A stretch of 64,000 nt of DNA, taken from contig NZ_JAIWIA010000028.1 in the NCBI RefSeq assembly GCF_020176695.1, forward strand, positions 1 through 64,000, read 5' to 3'. The DNA is from Massilia sp. MS-15. GTDB taxonomy: Bacteria; Pseudomonadota; Gammaproteobacteria; Burkholderiales; Burkholderiaceae_D. The notes beneath the pieces are model-generated. The model was not told the origin of the DNA. It saw only the letters and a program-made list of their open reading frames with translations, and did not search any database. A program made the position numbers and the translations under genes. The stretch's first letter is position 1; each line of letters starts with the position of its first letter. Shown one piece after another: positions 48,987 through 57,926 of the stretch.

Positions 48987-49101
48987 ATCCCGGCACAACG
49001 CTGCGCCCTCAGAGTTGATGCAAATCATACAAAGCAAATATGGCCTAGAATCACCTGTTGCCAATTAGCGACTTACCAACAACCAACTCAGGAATCCGCC
49101 C

Positions 49102-49884
49102 GTGCTCGACCTGCTTAACGCCATCCCGCGCAGCCTGATCCTTCCGCCCGCCAGCCTGTTCCTGCTGATCCTGGTGGGATTGGCGCTGTGGCGGCGCCGG
49201 CCGCGCACCGGACGCATCCTGGCCGGCACCGGCGTGGTCCTGCTGGCCCTGCTGTCGATGACGGCGGTGGCGGACCTGTTCCTGACGCCGCTGGAGCGCA
49301 TGACGGCGCCCTTGCCGGCGCCGGAGCGCGCCGGCGCCGGGGCGATCGTGGTGCTGGCCGCCGGGCGCCTGCGCGATGCGCCGGAATACGGCGGACGCGA
49401 CATTCCCGACTACATCGCCCTGGCGCGCCTGCGCTATGCGGCCCATTTGCAGCGCCGCACCGGCTTGCCGATCCTGGTGAGCGGAGGCAGCGCCGGCCCC
49501 CCGGCGCCCGCCGACCGGCCGTATACGCTGGCCGATGCCATGGCAAGCGCGCTGCGCGAGGATTTCGGCGTGCCGGTCAGGTGGACCGAAGCGCGTTCGC
49601 GCGATACCGCCGAGAACGCGGCCTATAGCGCCGCCCTGCTGCGGGCGGACGGGGTGCGGCGGGTCTTGCTGGTGACCGATGCCATGCACATGGCGCGTTC
49701 GCGCGCCGCCTTCGAGCGCGCCGGACTCGAGGTGGTCGATGCACCAACCATGTTCTTCAGCGGACAGGCGCGCAGCCTGCATGCCTGGGTGCCAAGCGCA
49801 GAGGGACTGCGGCGCTCCTGGTACGCGCTCTACGAACTGATCGGCATCTTGTGGTACCAGGCCCGCAAAGGCGGCCAGGCCTGA
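49102..49884 (+). CDS. YdcF/SanA-family (DUF218) membrane protein
   Basis: The 260-residue protein has two N-terminal membrane helices (about 13-28 and 38-58) and a DUF218 domain. That domain has AIVVLAAGRLRDAPEYGG, LPILVSGGSAG, EARSRDTAENAAYS and VLLVTDAMHMARSRAAFERAG. The order fits ElyC/YdcF proteins, which in E. coli affect envelope and peptidoglycan carrier metabolism. It starts with GTG; AGGAA lies 8 nt upstream. Its exact reaction is not known. Confidence 0.85.
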   Translation: MLDLLNAIPRSLILPPASLFLLILVGLALWRRRPRTGRILAGTGVVLLALLSMTAVADLFLTPLERMTAPLPAPERAGAGAIVVLAAGRLRDAPEYGGRDIPDYIALARLRYAAHLQRRTGLPILVSGGSAGPPAPADRPYTLADAMASALREDFGVPVRWTEARSRDTAENAAYSAALLRADGVRRVLLVTDAMHMARSRAAFERAGLEVVDAPTMFFSGQARSLHAWVPSAEGLRRSWYALYELIGILWYQARKGGQA

Positions 49885-50148
49885 GTGCACCTCGATCGTT
49901 AGCGTGGAAAAAGACGATCCAGAACGCGGCGCCAGAGGCCAAAAATGAATCATTTCACGGCGTTCTGTATTTACGAAAACTGAGATTGTTTCGTGATGCC
50001 GGAGGATGGCCTCTTGTATCGGGCAGAGACCGCTCTAGACTGAAGCATCCGCCTGCTCCGCGCAGCGCGGCATCCCAACGGTCGACACCGCGCCACCCGG
50101 CGCGACGCCTGTTCCGAAGGCCTATTGTCGCTTCGTGAAGGAACCATC

Positions 50149-50571
50149 ATGCGTCCTCTCGTCCTCCTGATCCCCGCCTCGCTGCTGCTCGCCGCCGGAG
50201 CCGGTGCCCAGAACATGCCCTATCCACCAGCCGATACCGCCCCCATCACCTCGTCCGTGCAGGTGACGGCACCCTCCTTTTCAGCACCGATCAAGCCCCA
50301 GCAAGCGCGCAAGATTTCCGGCGCGTACGACATGTCGAACGGCTGGTACATGCGTGTATGGATCGCCCGCCGCTTCATCGAGACGGTCATCGACGACCAG
50401 CCACCGCTGCGCCTGGTCCAGGTAGCGCCCTACCGCTTCGTCTCGGGCGACGGCAACGTGACCATGCAGTTCAACCTCGGCGAAACCGGCGACGACATGC
50501 AAATGAGCTACGCGCCGGACCGGCGCTTTGCCGAACGCATCGTGATCTCGTCGCGCCTGGCGCAGCGCTGA
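50149..50571 (+). CDS. Small secreted protein of unknown function
   Basis: The 140-residue product has a signal peptide (1-~20, AGAQN) followed by a Pro/Thr-rich stretch. A domain with beta-strand periodicity follows (KISGAYDMSNGWYMRVWIARRFIETVIDDQPPLRLVQV... NVTMQFNLGETGDDMQMSY). I recognise no named family. AAGGA lies 6 nt before the ATG. It stands between a YdcF gene and ompW (opposite strand). Codon use is normal, so it is likely real. Confidence 0.65.
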   Translation: MRPLVLLIPASLLLAAGAGAQNMPYPPADTAPITSSVQVTAPSFSAPIKPQQARKISGAYDMSNGWYMRVWIARRFIETVIDDQPPLRLVQVAPYRFVSGDGNVTMQFNLGETGDDMQMSYAPDRRFAERIVISSRLAQR

Positions 50572-50666
50572 GCGCGCAATGCCAGCTTGCATCCCGTGTC
50601 AGCGCCACGCGCGCTGCGCGGGACCCGACACCGCATCTGGTCGCACAGGGCAGGAGCCTGGCAGCC

Positions 50667-50693
50667 AAGAAAATGGCCCGCACGCGGCGGGCC
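50667..50693 (-). terminator. Intrinsic terminator after ompW
   Basis: On the minus strand a 7-bp stem GGCCCGC / GCGGGCC with a 5-nt loop is followed by ATTTTCTT, 22 nt after the ompW stop. Confidence 0.8.
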
Positions 50694-50715
50694 TTCCGAC
50701 AGGGCGTGGTCCCGC

Positions 50716-51399
50716 TTAGAACTTGTAGCCGACCGCCAGCACCACGGCCACCGGATCCAGCTTCATGTGCTGGGTCTGGCCGGTCGAGAACTGCACGTCG
50801 GTGCGCAGCTTGCTCTTGTTGACGGTAACGTCGGCGAACCACTTCTCGTTGAAGTTCATCGCCAGGCCGATCTGGCCGGTGTAGGTGAACTTGTTGTCGA
50901 TGCTGAAGGTGGTCGGCACGCCGCTGCCCGGATTGGTGATGGCCGTCATCTTGGCCGAGCCGCGTTCCTTCATGAAGTAGGCGTAGGTGGCGCCGATGCC
51001 CACGAAAGGACGGAACAGCGCGTTCGGCGCGCCGAAGCGGTACTGCACGAACAGGGTCGGCGGCAGGGCCTGCACGGTGCCAAGCTCGCCGGTACCGGCG
51101 ATCGCGCCGGCGCCGTAGATCTTGTGCTTGTACGGCGTGCCGAGCGCGGCTTCGAGCGAGACGTTGTCGGTCAGGCCGTAGGCGAAGATCAGCACCGGCT
51201 GGGTGTCCTTGCCGACGTCGGCCTTGGAACCCGGCAGGGCCGGCGCGCTGATGTCGCCGCTCTCGACCTTCGGGGTCAGCTGGTTGGCGCCGATCTTGGC
51301 GGTGAGCTGGCCGGCCGACTGGGCCGATGCGGTCGAAGCGCAGGCCAGCGCGGCGGCCACGCCCAGCGCCTTGCACAGGCTATTGAAACGAACTTTCAT
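50716..51399 (-). CDS. OmpW-family outer-membrane protein
   Basis: The 227-residue protein has a signal peptide (1-26, ASAQS) and an eight-stranded barrel pattern. It has TPYKHKIYGAG, LPPTLFVQYRFG, FRPFVGIGATYAYF and the C-terminal strand AVVLAVGYKF ending in Phe, as needed for BAM assembly. OmpW proteins form narrow hydrophobic channels. AGGAG precedes the ATG. Only 56 nt separate it from the SGNH gene upstream on the same strand, so the two may share a transcript. Confidence 0.9.
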   Translation of the reverse strand: MKVRFNSLCKALGVAAALACASTASAQSAGQLTAKIGANQLTPKVESGDISAPALPGSKADVGKDTQPVLIFAYGLTDNVSLEAALGTPYKHKIYGAGAIAGTGELGTVQALPPTLFVQYRFGAPNALFRPFVGIGATYAYFMKERGSAKMTAITNPGSGVPTTFSIDNKFTYTGQIGLAMNFNEKWFADVTVNKSKLRTDVQFSTGQTQHMKLDPVAVVLAVGYKF

Positions 51400-51422
51400 G
51401 TTTTCTCCTGATGTTTTTGTAG

Positions 51423-51445
51423 AGGCCTGCCCTCGCGGCAGGCCT
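51423..51445 (-). repeat. Hairpin between SGNH lipoprotein gene and ompW
   Basis: Perfect 9-bp arms AGGCCTGCC / GGCAGGCCT surround a 5-nt loop in the 56-nt intergenic gap. No T-run follows on either strand, so it may moderate expression or RNA stability rather than terminate. Confidence 0.45.
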
Positions 51446-51455
51446 CGCTGCTCTG

Positions 51456-52823
51456 TTACAGCCAGCCCTTGACCGCCATCTCCTTGAGGACGAGGCGTGC
51501 GATCAGGTTGTTCTCGAACGGCGTCGGATGGATGTCGTCGGCGAACATGTAGTGGCTGACGTCGCCGGCCACCGTGTTGGCGTTGGTGCAGATCAGGGAC
51601 GTGCTTCCCAGTGCGTTCGGGCCGCAGGCCGGGCTGCTGGTATTGGTCAGGCCGTAAGGCGCCGGATTCTTCACCTGGTCGTTGCTGATGGTGTACAGGT
51701 CGACGTACAGGATGCGCTCGTCGGTGCCCAGGCCGCCCTTCAGCTGGGTATTGAAGGCGTTCACCATGGCGGTGATCAGCTGCTGGATGTCGGCGCTGCG
51801 CGACTTGCCGGCCGGGGTGCTGGCAACGTCAGGCAGGTTGGCCACGATGACGTACTTGGCGCCCTTGCCCAGGATCTCGTTCTTTACCAGCGCGGCCATT
51901 TGCGCGCCAGCCGTGCCCAGGTCCTGGACCAGCTTCGGACCGTTGGCTGCCGCATAGTCGGCACCGGCCTTGGCGCCGGCGGCAGTAGCGTCGGCCTGGG
52001 CCTTGGCGACCATCGGGCCATACACCGCAGGCTGCGCCACGGCGGCGTTGCCCGGCTGGCGCGCGGCGGTGCCGACAGCGGCGGCGACGATGGTTTCCGA
52101 GGTACTGCCCGGACGTGCGCTCTCGGCCATGATGGCCGCGCCGATCGCCTGCGCGGCGGTCTGCGGATTGGTGGCGCCGGCGGCCAGCTGGGCCGTGAGC
52201 GAGGTCGCGAAGGCTTGCGCGCCGGCGGCATTGCCGGCAGCCGTGGCCTGCGCCGACAGGGTGCTCAGCGCCATCAGCACGTCGTTACCGCCCGACAGGA
52301 TGGTGACCAGCTCGGTGCCGCTGAACTTGTTGCCGGTACGGGACAGGTGGTTGGCGACCTGGGTCACCAGCGGCACCGTCATTTCGCCGATCGGCGAGCC
52401 GGTGGCCTTGTTGCCCGGGCCGATCGGGTTGGTGACGCGCGAGCCACCCTGGGCGTAGTTGAAGCAGTTCAGGTTGTTCGTGACAGGTACCGAGAAGCCA
52501 CGCGCAGGGTCGCCTTCGAGGCCGGTCTGGGCCGCGCATGGCGCCGGCAGTTTCAGCTCGGCGGCCAGGAATTCGACCCAGATCTTGCCGTTCAGTTCGG
52601 GGTTCTTGGCGGTGCCATCACCGTTGATGGTGAACTTGCCGCCGCCGGCCTGCTTGACCGCGCCCACGGCATAGGTACCAACGTCCGACAGGCTGTCGCC
52701 AAACGAGACCTGCTGGGTGAAGCTGAGTTTTTGCGTTTGGTCGCCGCCACCTGGGCTGGTGCCACCGCATGCCGCCAGCACTGCCGCCGTCAACAGGGCG
52801 AGCGCGAGTTTGGTTTGACGCAT
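51456..52823 (-). CDS. SGNH/GDSL-family esterase lipoprotein
   Basis: The 455-residue protein has a lipoprotein signal with lipobox LAAC (Cys19). SGNH blocks are FGDSLSD (catalytic Ser), the Gly in YAQGGSRV, GGNDVL (Asn), and DDIHPTP with the Asp/His pair near the C-terminus. A long Ala/Thr/Gly-rich helical insertion (about residues 190-300) lies between the Asn and His blocks. The C-terminal layout resembles autotransporter passenger esterases, but no beta-barrel domain follows. It should be a surface or periplasmic esterase or lipase. A TATAAT upstream may belong to its promoter. Confidence 0.86.
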   Translation of the reverse strand: MRQTKLALALLTAAVLAACGGTSPGGGDQTQKLSFTQQVSFGDSLSDVGTYAVGAVKQAGGGKFTINGDGTAKNPELNGKIWVEFLAAELKLPAPCAAQTGLEGDPARGFSVPVTNNLNCFNYAQGGSRVTNPIGPGNKATGSPIGEMTVPLVTQVANHLSRTGNKFSGTELVTILSGGNDVLMALSTLSAQATAAGNAAGAQAFATSLTAQLAAGATNPQTAAQAIGAAIMAESARPGSTSETIVAAAVGTAARQPGNAAVAQPAVYGPMVAKAQADATAAGAKAGADYAAANGPKLVQDLGTAGAQMAALVKNEILGKGAKYVIVANLPDVASTPAGKSRSADIQQLITAMVNAFNTQLKGGLGTDERILYVDLYTISNDQVKNPAPYGLTNTSSPACGPNALGSTSLICTNANTVAGDVSHYMFADDIHPTPFENNLIARLVLKEMAVKGWL

Positions 52824-52974
52824 TCTGTCTCCTAAGTTTTTTGGTTTGCCACGAAACGAACGAGCGTGCTATTCGTACCGATAATAATATGCCAGTGTTC
52901 AACTTGCTTGTATAGCGAAATGCTTGCCGATATGTCAGTTTTTCGTGACAACAGGCAAACACAACGGGGAGGCG

Positions 52975-52980
52975 ATTATA
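52975..52980 (-). promoter_or_regulatory. Candidate -10 element for the SGNH lipoprotein gene
   Basis: A consensus TATAAT on the minus strand lies about 150 nt before the start codon at 52823. I find no convincing -35 at 16-18 nt, so this is tentative. Confidence 0.35.
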
Positions 52981-53030
52981 GCCCTGCTGCCGAGGCAGCA
53001 CGAAATGGTTTGTGAACGGTGTGGTATCGA

Positions 53031-53056
53031 AGAACCCCTGTGAATACAGGGGTTCT
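53031..53056 (-). terminator. Hairpin after sua5, probable operon terminator
   Basis: Perfect 11-bp arms AGAACCCCTGT / ACAGGGGTTCT with a 4-nt loop lie 15 nt after the sua5 stop on the minus strand. The tail (TCGATACC) is poor in T, so efficiency is uncertain. Confidence 0.55.
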
Positions 53057-53070
53057 GGCCGATCGGCGGT

Positions 53071-54111
53071 TCAGGCAGGCTTGCCTGGCGCGCTGCTGTT
53101 GAGCAGGCCGTGGACGATGCCAGTCGAGCCGTGGGCGGCGCGGCGCAGGCGGTCGTTGACCCCCAGCCAGGCACCTTCCTGCGGCGGCGCTTCGACCAGG
53201 ATCAGGTCGGCGCCCTGGCCATCCATCGCGCGCAGCGCGGCGTACAGGGCATGCGCGAAGCCGTCCGGGGTGGCCGGCAGGCACAGGGCCGCATGCGCGG
53301 GCGGCATCGCCGAATAATGGATCAGCGCGACCTTGCGGCCGGCCGCCGCCAGCTCAGCCAGCGTCAGGCGCAGCTGGGCACTGTCCTGCATCGCTACCGG
53401 CGTATGCGGCGCGTAGTGCGAGTCGAGCGTGCCGGAAGCGCGTGGCGCGGCAGCATCGGGGGCACTCGGCAGCTGGTCGATCACCGCGGCGATCGCCTCG
53501 GCGCTGATGTGGCCGGGGCGCAGCAGCACCGGACCATGGGTGGCCAGGCGCGACAGGTCGACGATGGTCGATTCGATGCCGACCTGCGAAGCGCCGCCAT
53601 CGAGCACCATGGCCACCGTGCCGTCCGGTCCGAACTCGTCGCGCACGTGCTGGGCCAGGGTCGGGCTGACCGCGCCGAACTTGTTGGCGGAAGGAGCGGC
53701 CACGCCGCCGCGGCCGCCCTTGAAGGCGCGCAGCAGCGCCAACGCCACCGGGTGTGCGGGACAGCGCAGGCCGACCGTGTCCTGGCCGCCGCTGACGGCG
53801 TCCGGGATATTGGCGGCGCGTTTCAGGATCAGGGTCAGCGGGCCGGGCCAGAAGGCGTCGGCCAGCGCACGGGCTTGCTGCGGAATGTCGGCCGCCCAGT
53901 AGTCGAGCGGCGCTTCCGGCGCCAGGTGCACGATCACCGGATGGTCCTGCGGGCGGCCCTTGGCGGCGTAGATGGCGGCTACCGCGGCCGGGTTCTCGGC
54001 GTCGGCGCCCAGGCCGTACACGGTTTCGGTCGGGAAGGCGACCAGCGCGCCGGCTTCCAGCGCGCGCGCCGCGGCCGCGATGGCGGCCTGGTCGAGGTCC
54101 TGGTGGTCCAT
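53071..54111 (-). CDS. sua5: L-threonylcarbamoyladenylate synthase, Sua5 type
   Basis: The 346-residue enzyme makes threonylcarbamoyl-AMP from threonine, bicarbonate and ATP, the first step of t6A37 in tRNA. The YrdC domain (about 1-205) has the segment AFPTETVYGLGADAEN, then KGRPQDHPVIVHL and APSANKFGAVSPT. The C-terminal Sua5 domain (about 235-346) follows a linker containing SHYAPHTPV, so this is the long Sua5 form and not the short TsaC. The ATG at 54111 lies 2 nt after the purK stop, so it is coupled to the purine genes. Confidence 0.93.
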   Translation of the reverse strand: MDHQDLDQAAIAAAARALEAGALVAFPTETVYGLGADAENPAAVAAIYAAKGRPQDHPVIVHLAPEAPLDYWAADIPQQARALADAFWPGPLTLILKRAANIPDAVSGGQDTVGLRCPAHPVALALLRAFKGGRGGVAAPSANKFGAVSPTLAQHVRDEFGPDGTVAMVLDGGASQVGIESTIVDLSRLATHGPVLLRPGHISAEAIAAVIDQLPSAPDAAAPRASGTLDSHYAPHTPVAMQDSAQLRLTLAELAAAGRKVALIHYSAMPPAHAALCLPATPDGFAHALYAALRAMDGQGADLILVEAPPQEGAWLGVNDRLRRAAHGSTGIVHGLLNSSAPGKPA

Positions 54112-54113
54112 CG

Positions 54114-55298
54114 TCACTCCGGGATGCCCAGAATCGCGCAGGCCGCGCGCAGGCTGGCCCGGGCCTGGTCGAGGGTCGGCGCGACGAAGGTCACGTGGCC
54201 CATCTTGCGCCCGCGGCGCGGATCGTCCTTGCCGTACAGGTGCAGGTTCGCACCCGGCAGGGCCAGGATGCGGTCCCAGGCCGGCTCGCGCAGGGTATCG
54301 CCATCGCCCTCGAACCAGGCATCGCCCAGGATGTTGAGCATCACGGCGGGCGAATGCTGGCGCACTTCGCCCAGCGGCAGGCGCGCCATCGCCCGTACCT
54401 GCTGCGCGAACTGGCTGGTGACGCAGGCGTCGATGGTGTAGTGGCCGCTGTTGTGCGGACGCGGCGCCATCTCGTTGACGACCAGCGTGCCGTCTTCCAG
54501 CACGAAGAACTCGATGCACAGCACGCCCACGTAGCCCAGCTGGGCGACGATGGCGGTGGCCGCGTCCTGGGCCTGTTTCGCGCAGGCGGCCGACACATTC
54601 GGTCCCGGCACGGTGGTGGTAAACAGGATGCCGTCGCGGTGCACGTTCTCGGCGATCGGATAGACCACCGACTGGCCGTCGGCGCCGCGCGCGGTGAGCA
54701 CCGAGACCTCGTAGGCCAGCGGCAGCATCTTCTCCAGCAGGCAGGCCACGCCGCCCATGCTGTCGAACGCCGCGCGCACGTCCTCGCGCGTACGCACCCG
54801 CACCTGGCCCTTGCCGTCATACCCCATGCGCACGGTTTTCAGGATACCCGGCAGCAGTGCGTCATCGATGGCGTCGATGTCGGCGTACGAGGCGATGGTC
54901 TTGTGCGGCGCCGGCATCACGGAGGAAGCTGGCGCGCAGTCGACGAAGAAGCGCTTTTCCGCGATGCGGTCCTGGGCGATCGACACGCAGGACGCGCTTG
55001 GCGCGACGAAGCTGCGCTCGCCGAGCCAGGCCATGCTGTCGGCCGGGACGTTCTCGAATTCGGTGGTGATGGCCACGCACTGGCGTGCCAGTTCGGCCAG
55101 GCCATCGGGATCGGTATAGGATGTGGCGATCAGGTGTTCGGCCACCTGCCCTGCCGGGCTGACCCGGCTGGGTTCGAGCACGGCCACCTGGTAGCCCATG
55201 GCCTGGGCCGCATGCGCGAACATGCGGCCGAGCTGGCCGCCGCCCATCACGCCGAGGACGGCGGCAGGCGTGGCGGTCGGGAGAAATGCCTCAGTCAT
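54114..55298 (-). CDS. purK: 5-(carboxyamino)imidazole ribonucleotide synthase
   Basis: This 394-residue ATP-grasp enzyme carboxylates AIR to N5-CAIR with bicarbonate and ATP. The start [20 protein letters not shown] is the family signature. The ATP-grasp core has [64 protein letters not shown]. It starts 3 nt after purE on the same strand and is followed 2 nt later by sua5. Confidence 0.95.
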   Translation of the reverse strand: MTEAFLPTATPAAVLGVMGGGQLGRMFAHAAQAMGYQVAVLEPSRVSPAGQVAEHLIATSYTDPDGLAELARQCVAITTEFENVPADSMAWLGERSFVAPSASCVSIAQDRIAEKRFFVDCAPASSVMPAPHKTIASYADIDAIDDALLPGILKTVRMGYDGKGQVRVRTREDVRAAFDSMGGVACLLEKMLPLAYEVSVLTARGADGQSVVYPIAENVHRDGILFTTTVPGPNVSAACAKQAQDAATAIVAQLGYVGVLCIEFFVLEDGTLVVNEMAPRPHNSGHYTIDACVTSQFAQQVRAMARLPLGEVRQHSPAVMLNILGDAWFEGDGDTLREPAWDRILALPGANLHLYGKDDPRRGRKMGHVTFVAPTLDQARASLRAACAILGIPE

Positions 55299-55301
55299 GC
55301 G

Positions 55302-55799
55302 TCACACCGGAAGGGTCATGGCCTGGGCGGCCGCGGTCTGTTCGAGGCGGAAGGCCTGCAGCTTCCCGGCCAGCGCATCGTCGGTGGCAGCCAGGATCGC
55401 CACCGCGGTCAGGGCCGCGTTGGCGGCGCCCGCTTCGCCGATGGCGAAGGTGGACACCGGCACGCCCTTCGGCATCTGCACGATCGACAGCAGCGAATCC
55501 TCGCCGCGCAGGTATTTCGAGGGCACCGGCACGCCCAGCACCGGCACGATGGTCTTGGCGGCCACCATGCCCGGCAGGTGGGCAGCGCCCCCGGCGCCGG
55601 CGATGATGGCGCGCAGGCCGCGCGCGCGCGCGCTTTCCGCGTAGCTGAACATCTCGTCCGGCATGCGGTGCGCCGAGATCACCTGCGCCTCGAAGGGCAC
55701 GCCGAACTGCTTCAGCACGTCCACGGCGTTCTTCATCACGTCCCAGTCGGACGAGGAACCCATGATGACGCCGACAACCGGTTTTGCTTGATCCGTCAT
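55302..55799 (-). CDS. purE: N5-CAIR mutase
   Basis: The 165-residue enzyme converts N5-CAIR to CAIR in purine synthesis, working with PurK. Signatures are [17 protein letters not shown] and [16 protein letters not shown], then [17 protein letters not shown]. The ATG at 55799 is used; an in-frame GTG two codons earlier overlaps the purC stop. It is of the bacterial class I type because purK is adjacent. Confidence 0.95.
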   Translation of the reverse strand: MTDQAKPVVGVIMGSSSDWDVMKNAVDVLKQFGVPFEAQVISAHRMPDEMFSYAESARARGLRAIIAGAGGAAHLPGMVAAKTIVPVLGVPVPSKYLRGEDSLLSIVQMPKGVPVSTFAIGEAGAANAALTAVAILAATDDALAGKLQAFRLEQTAAAQAMTLPV

Positions 55800-55801
55800 C
55801 G

Positions 55802-56698
55802 TCACGCCTTCAGCTTTTCGCCGGTAAGGCGCTCGATGGCTTCGAAATACTTGGCCTGGGTTTTCTCGATGACGTCCTGCGGCAGCGTCGGGGCCGGGGC
55901 GGTCTTGCCCCAGTCGGTCAGGGTTTCGAGGTAGTCGCGCACGAACTGCTTGTCGAAACTGGGCGGCGACATGCCCGGCGCGTACGAGTCGGCCGGCCAG
56001 AAGCGCGAGGAATCGGCGGTCAGCACTTCATCCATCAGGTGCAGCACGCCATGGTCGTCCAGGCCGAACTCGAACTTGGTGTCGGCGATGATGATGCCCT
56101 TCGTCGCCGCGTATTCGGCGGCGGTGGTGTAGAGCTGGATGCTGATGTCGCGCATCTTGGCGGCCAGTTCCTTGCCGATGCGGTTTTCCATCTCTTCGAA
56201 CGAGATGTTCTCGTCGTGTTCACCGAGGTCGGCCTTGGCGGCCGGAGTGAACAGCGGCTGCGGCAGCTTGTCGGCCTGGCGCAGGCCTTCCGGCAGTTGG
56301 ATGCCGCAGACGGCGCCGCTTTCCTGATAGTCCTTCCAGCCCGAACCAGAGATGTACCCACGCACGACGGCTTCGACCAGGATCGGCTTGAGGCGCTTGG
56401 CCACGACGGCGCGCCCGCGCACCTGCTCCACCTCATCCGGGGCCACCACGCTTTCCGGCGCCACGCCGGTGAGGTGGTTCGGCACGATGTGGCCGAGCTT
56501 CTCGAACCAGAAGTCGCTCATCTGGTTCAGCACCATGCCCTTGCCGGGAATCGGCTCGTTCATGACCACGTCGAAGGCAGACAGGCGGTCGGTGGTGACG
56601 ATCAGGATCTTGTCGTCGCCGACGGCATAGTTGTCGCGCACCTTGCCGTGGCCGAGCAATGGCAGGGACTGGATGGTGGATTTGTAGAGGCTGTTCAT
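55802..56698 (-). CDS. purC: SAICAR synthase
   Basis: The 298-residue enzyme joins aspartate to CAIR with ATP. Recognisable parts are [67 protein letters not shown] and the C-terminal [13 protein letters not shown]. Length and order match the longer proteobacterial/yeast-like form. It lies between fba and purE; the 144-nt gap to fba is the largest in this run and could hold a promoter. Confidence 0.95.
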   Translation of the reverse strand: MNSLYKSTIQSLPLLGHGKVRDNYAVGDDKILIVTTDRLSAFDVVMNEPIPGKGMVLNQMSDFWFEKLGHIVPNHLTGVAPESVVAPDEVEQVRGRAVVAKRLKPILVEAVVRGYISGSGWKDYQESGAVCGIQLPEGLRQADKLPQPLFTPAAKADLGEHDENISFEEMENRIGKELAAKMRDISIQLYTTAAEYAATKGIIIADTKFEFGLDDHGVLHLMDEVLTADSSRFWPADSYAPGMSPPSFDKQFVRDYLETLTDWGKTAPAPTLPQDVIEKTQAKYFEAIERLTGEKLKA

Positions 56699-56842
56699 AG
56701 AAGGGATATCAGGAAACAGAGCCGGAGAAGGCCTCCGGTGAGGGCGCCCAGGCCGGGGATGGCCTGGGCCGAATGCGACATTTTACGTCAATTCGCATGG
56801 CGCCACCGCGGCTGGGGCGGCGGCGCCATGCGGATGCGAGGC

Positions 56843-57907
56843 TTACTGCACGATCTGGGCCAGCTCGCCGGCCTTGTAGCGCTCGGCCATCTTTTCCAGC
56901 GGCACCGGCTTGATCTTCGCTGCCATGCCTTCGCAACCGAAGGACAGGTAGCGCGCCTTGCACACTTCCATCGCGGCTTCGCGCGCCGGCTTCAGGTAGT
57001 CGCGCGGGTCGAACTTCGACGGGTTCTGGAACATGTACTTGCGGATCGCGGCGGTCATGGCCAGGCGGATGTCGGTGTCGATGTTGATCTTGCGGACACC
57101 GTGCTTGATGCCTTCCTGGATCTCTTCGACCGGCACGCCATAGGTCTCTTTCATGTCGCCGCCGAATTCGCGGATGATGGCCAGCAGTTCCTGCGGCACC
57201 GACGAGGAACCGTGCATCACCAGGTGGGTGTTCGGGATGCGGGCGTGGATTTCCTTGATGCGGTCGATCGCCAGGATGTCGCCGGTCGGCTTGCGGGTGA
57301 ATTTATAGGCGCCGTGCGAGGTGCCGATGGCGATCGCCAGCGCGTCGCACTGGGTTTTCGCCACGAAGTCGGCGGCCTGGGCCACGTCGGTGAGCAGCTG
57401 CTCGCGGGTCATGGTGCCGTCGGCGCCGTGGCCGTCTTCCTTGTCGCCCTTCATGGTTTCCAGCGAACCGAGCACGCCCAGTTCCGCTTCCACCGTCACG
57501 CCGATCGAGTGCGCGAACTTCACGACTTCCTTCGACACTTCGACGTTGTATTCATAGGAAGCGACCGACTTGCCGTCGGCTTCCAGCGAACCGTCCATCA
57601 TCACCGAGCTGAAACCCGAACGGATCGCGGCCATGCAGACCGCCGGCGACTGGCCATGGTCCTGGTGCATGACGACCGGGATGTGCGGATAGGCTTCGAC
57701 GGCGGCGTCGATCAGGTGGCGGAGAAAAGCTTCGCCTGCATATTTGCGGGCGCCGGCCGAGGCCTGCATGATCACCGGCGCGCCCACCGCGTCGGCGGCG
57801 GCCATGATGGCCTGCACCTGTTCCAGGTTATTGACGTTGAATGCCGGCAGGCCATAACCGTGTTCAGCGGCATGGTCCAGCAGTTGGCGCAGCGATACGA
57901 GTGCCAT
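56843..57907 (-). CDS. fba: Fructose-bisphosphate aldolase, class II
   Basis: The 354-residue zinc enzyme cleaves fructose 1,6-bisphosphate to triose phosphates. The zinc and catalytic segment is [11 protein letters not shown]; further blocks are [37 protein letters not shown], and [11 protein letters not shown], all of the Calvin-cycle/type B subtype. It begins 19 nt after pyk on the same strand and carries its own AGGA-type ribosome site. Part of a conserved glycolysis run. Confidence 0.96.
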   Translation of the reverse strand: MALVSLRQLLDHAAEHGYGLPAFNVNNLEQVQAIMAAADAVGAPVIMQASAGARKYAGEAFLRHLIDAAVEAYPHIPVVMHQDHGQSPAVCMAAIRSGFSSVMMDGSLEADGKSVASYEYNVEVSKEVVKFAHSIGVTVEAELGVLGSLETMKGDKEDGHGADGTMTREQLLTDVAQAADFVAKTQCDALAIAIGTSHGAYKFTRKPTGDILAIDRIKEIHARIPNTHLVMHGSSSVPQELLAIIREFGGDMKETYGVPVEEIQEGIKHGVRKINIDTDIRLAMTAAIRKYMFQNPSKFDPRDYLKPAREAAMEVCKARYLSFGCEGMAAKIKPVPLEKMAERYKAGELAQIVQ

Positions 57908-57926
57908 GGTGGTTTACTCCAAACAA

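Noticed and set aside
51423..51445. Intrinsic terminator between the SGNH gene and ompW
   Set aside because: The stem is good but no T-run follows on either strand; kept only as a hairpin.
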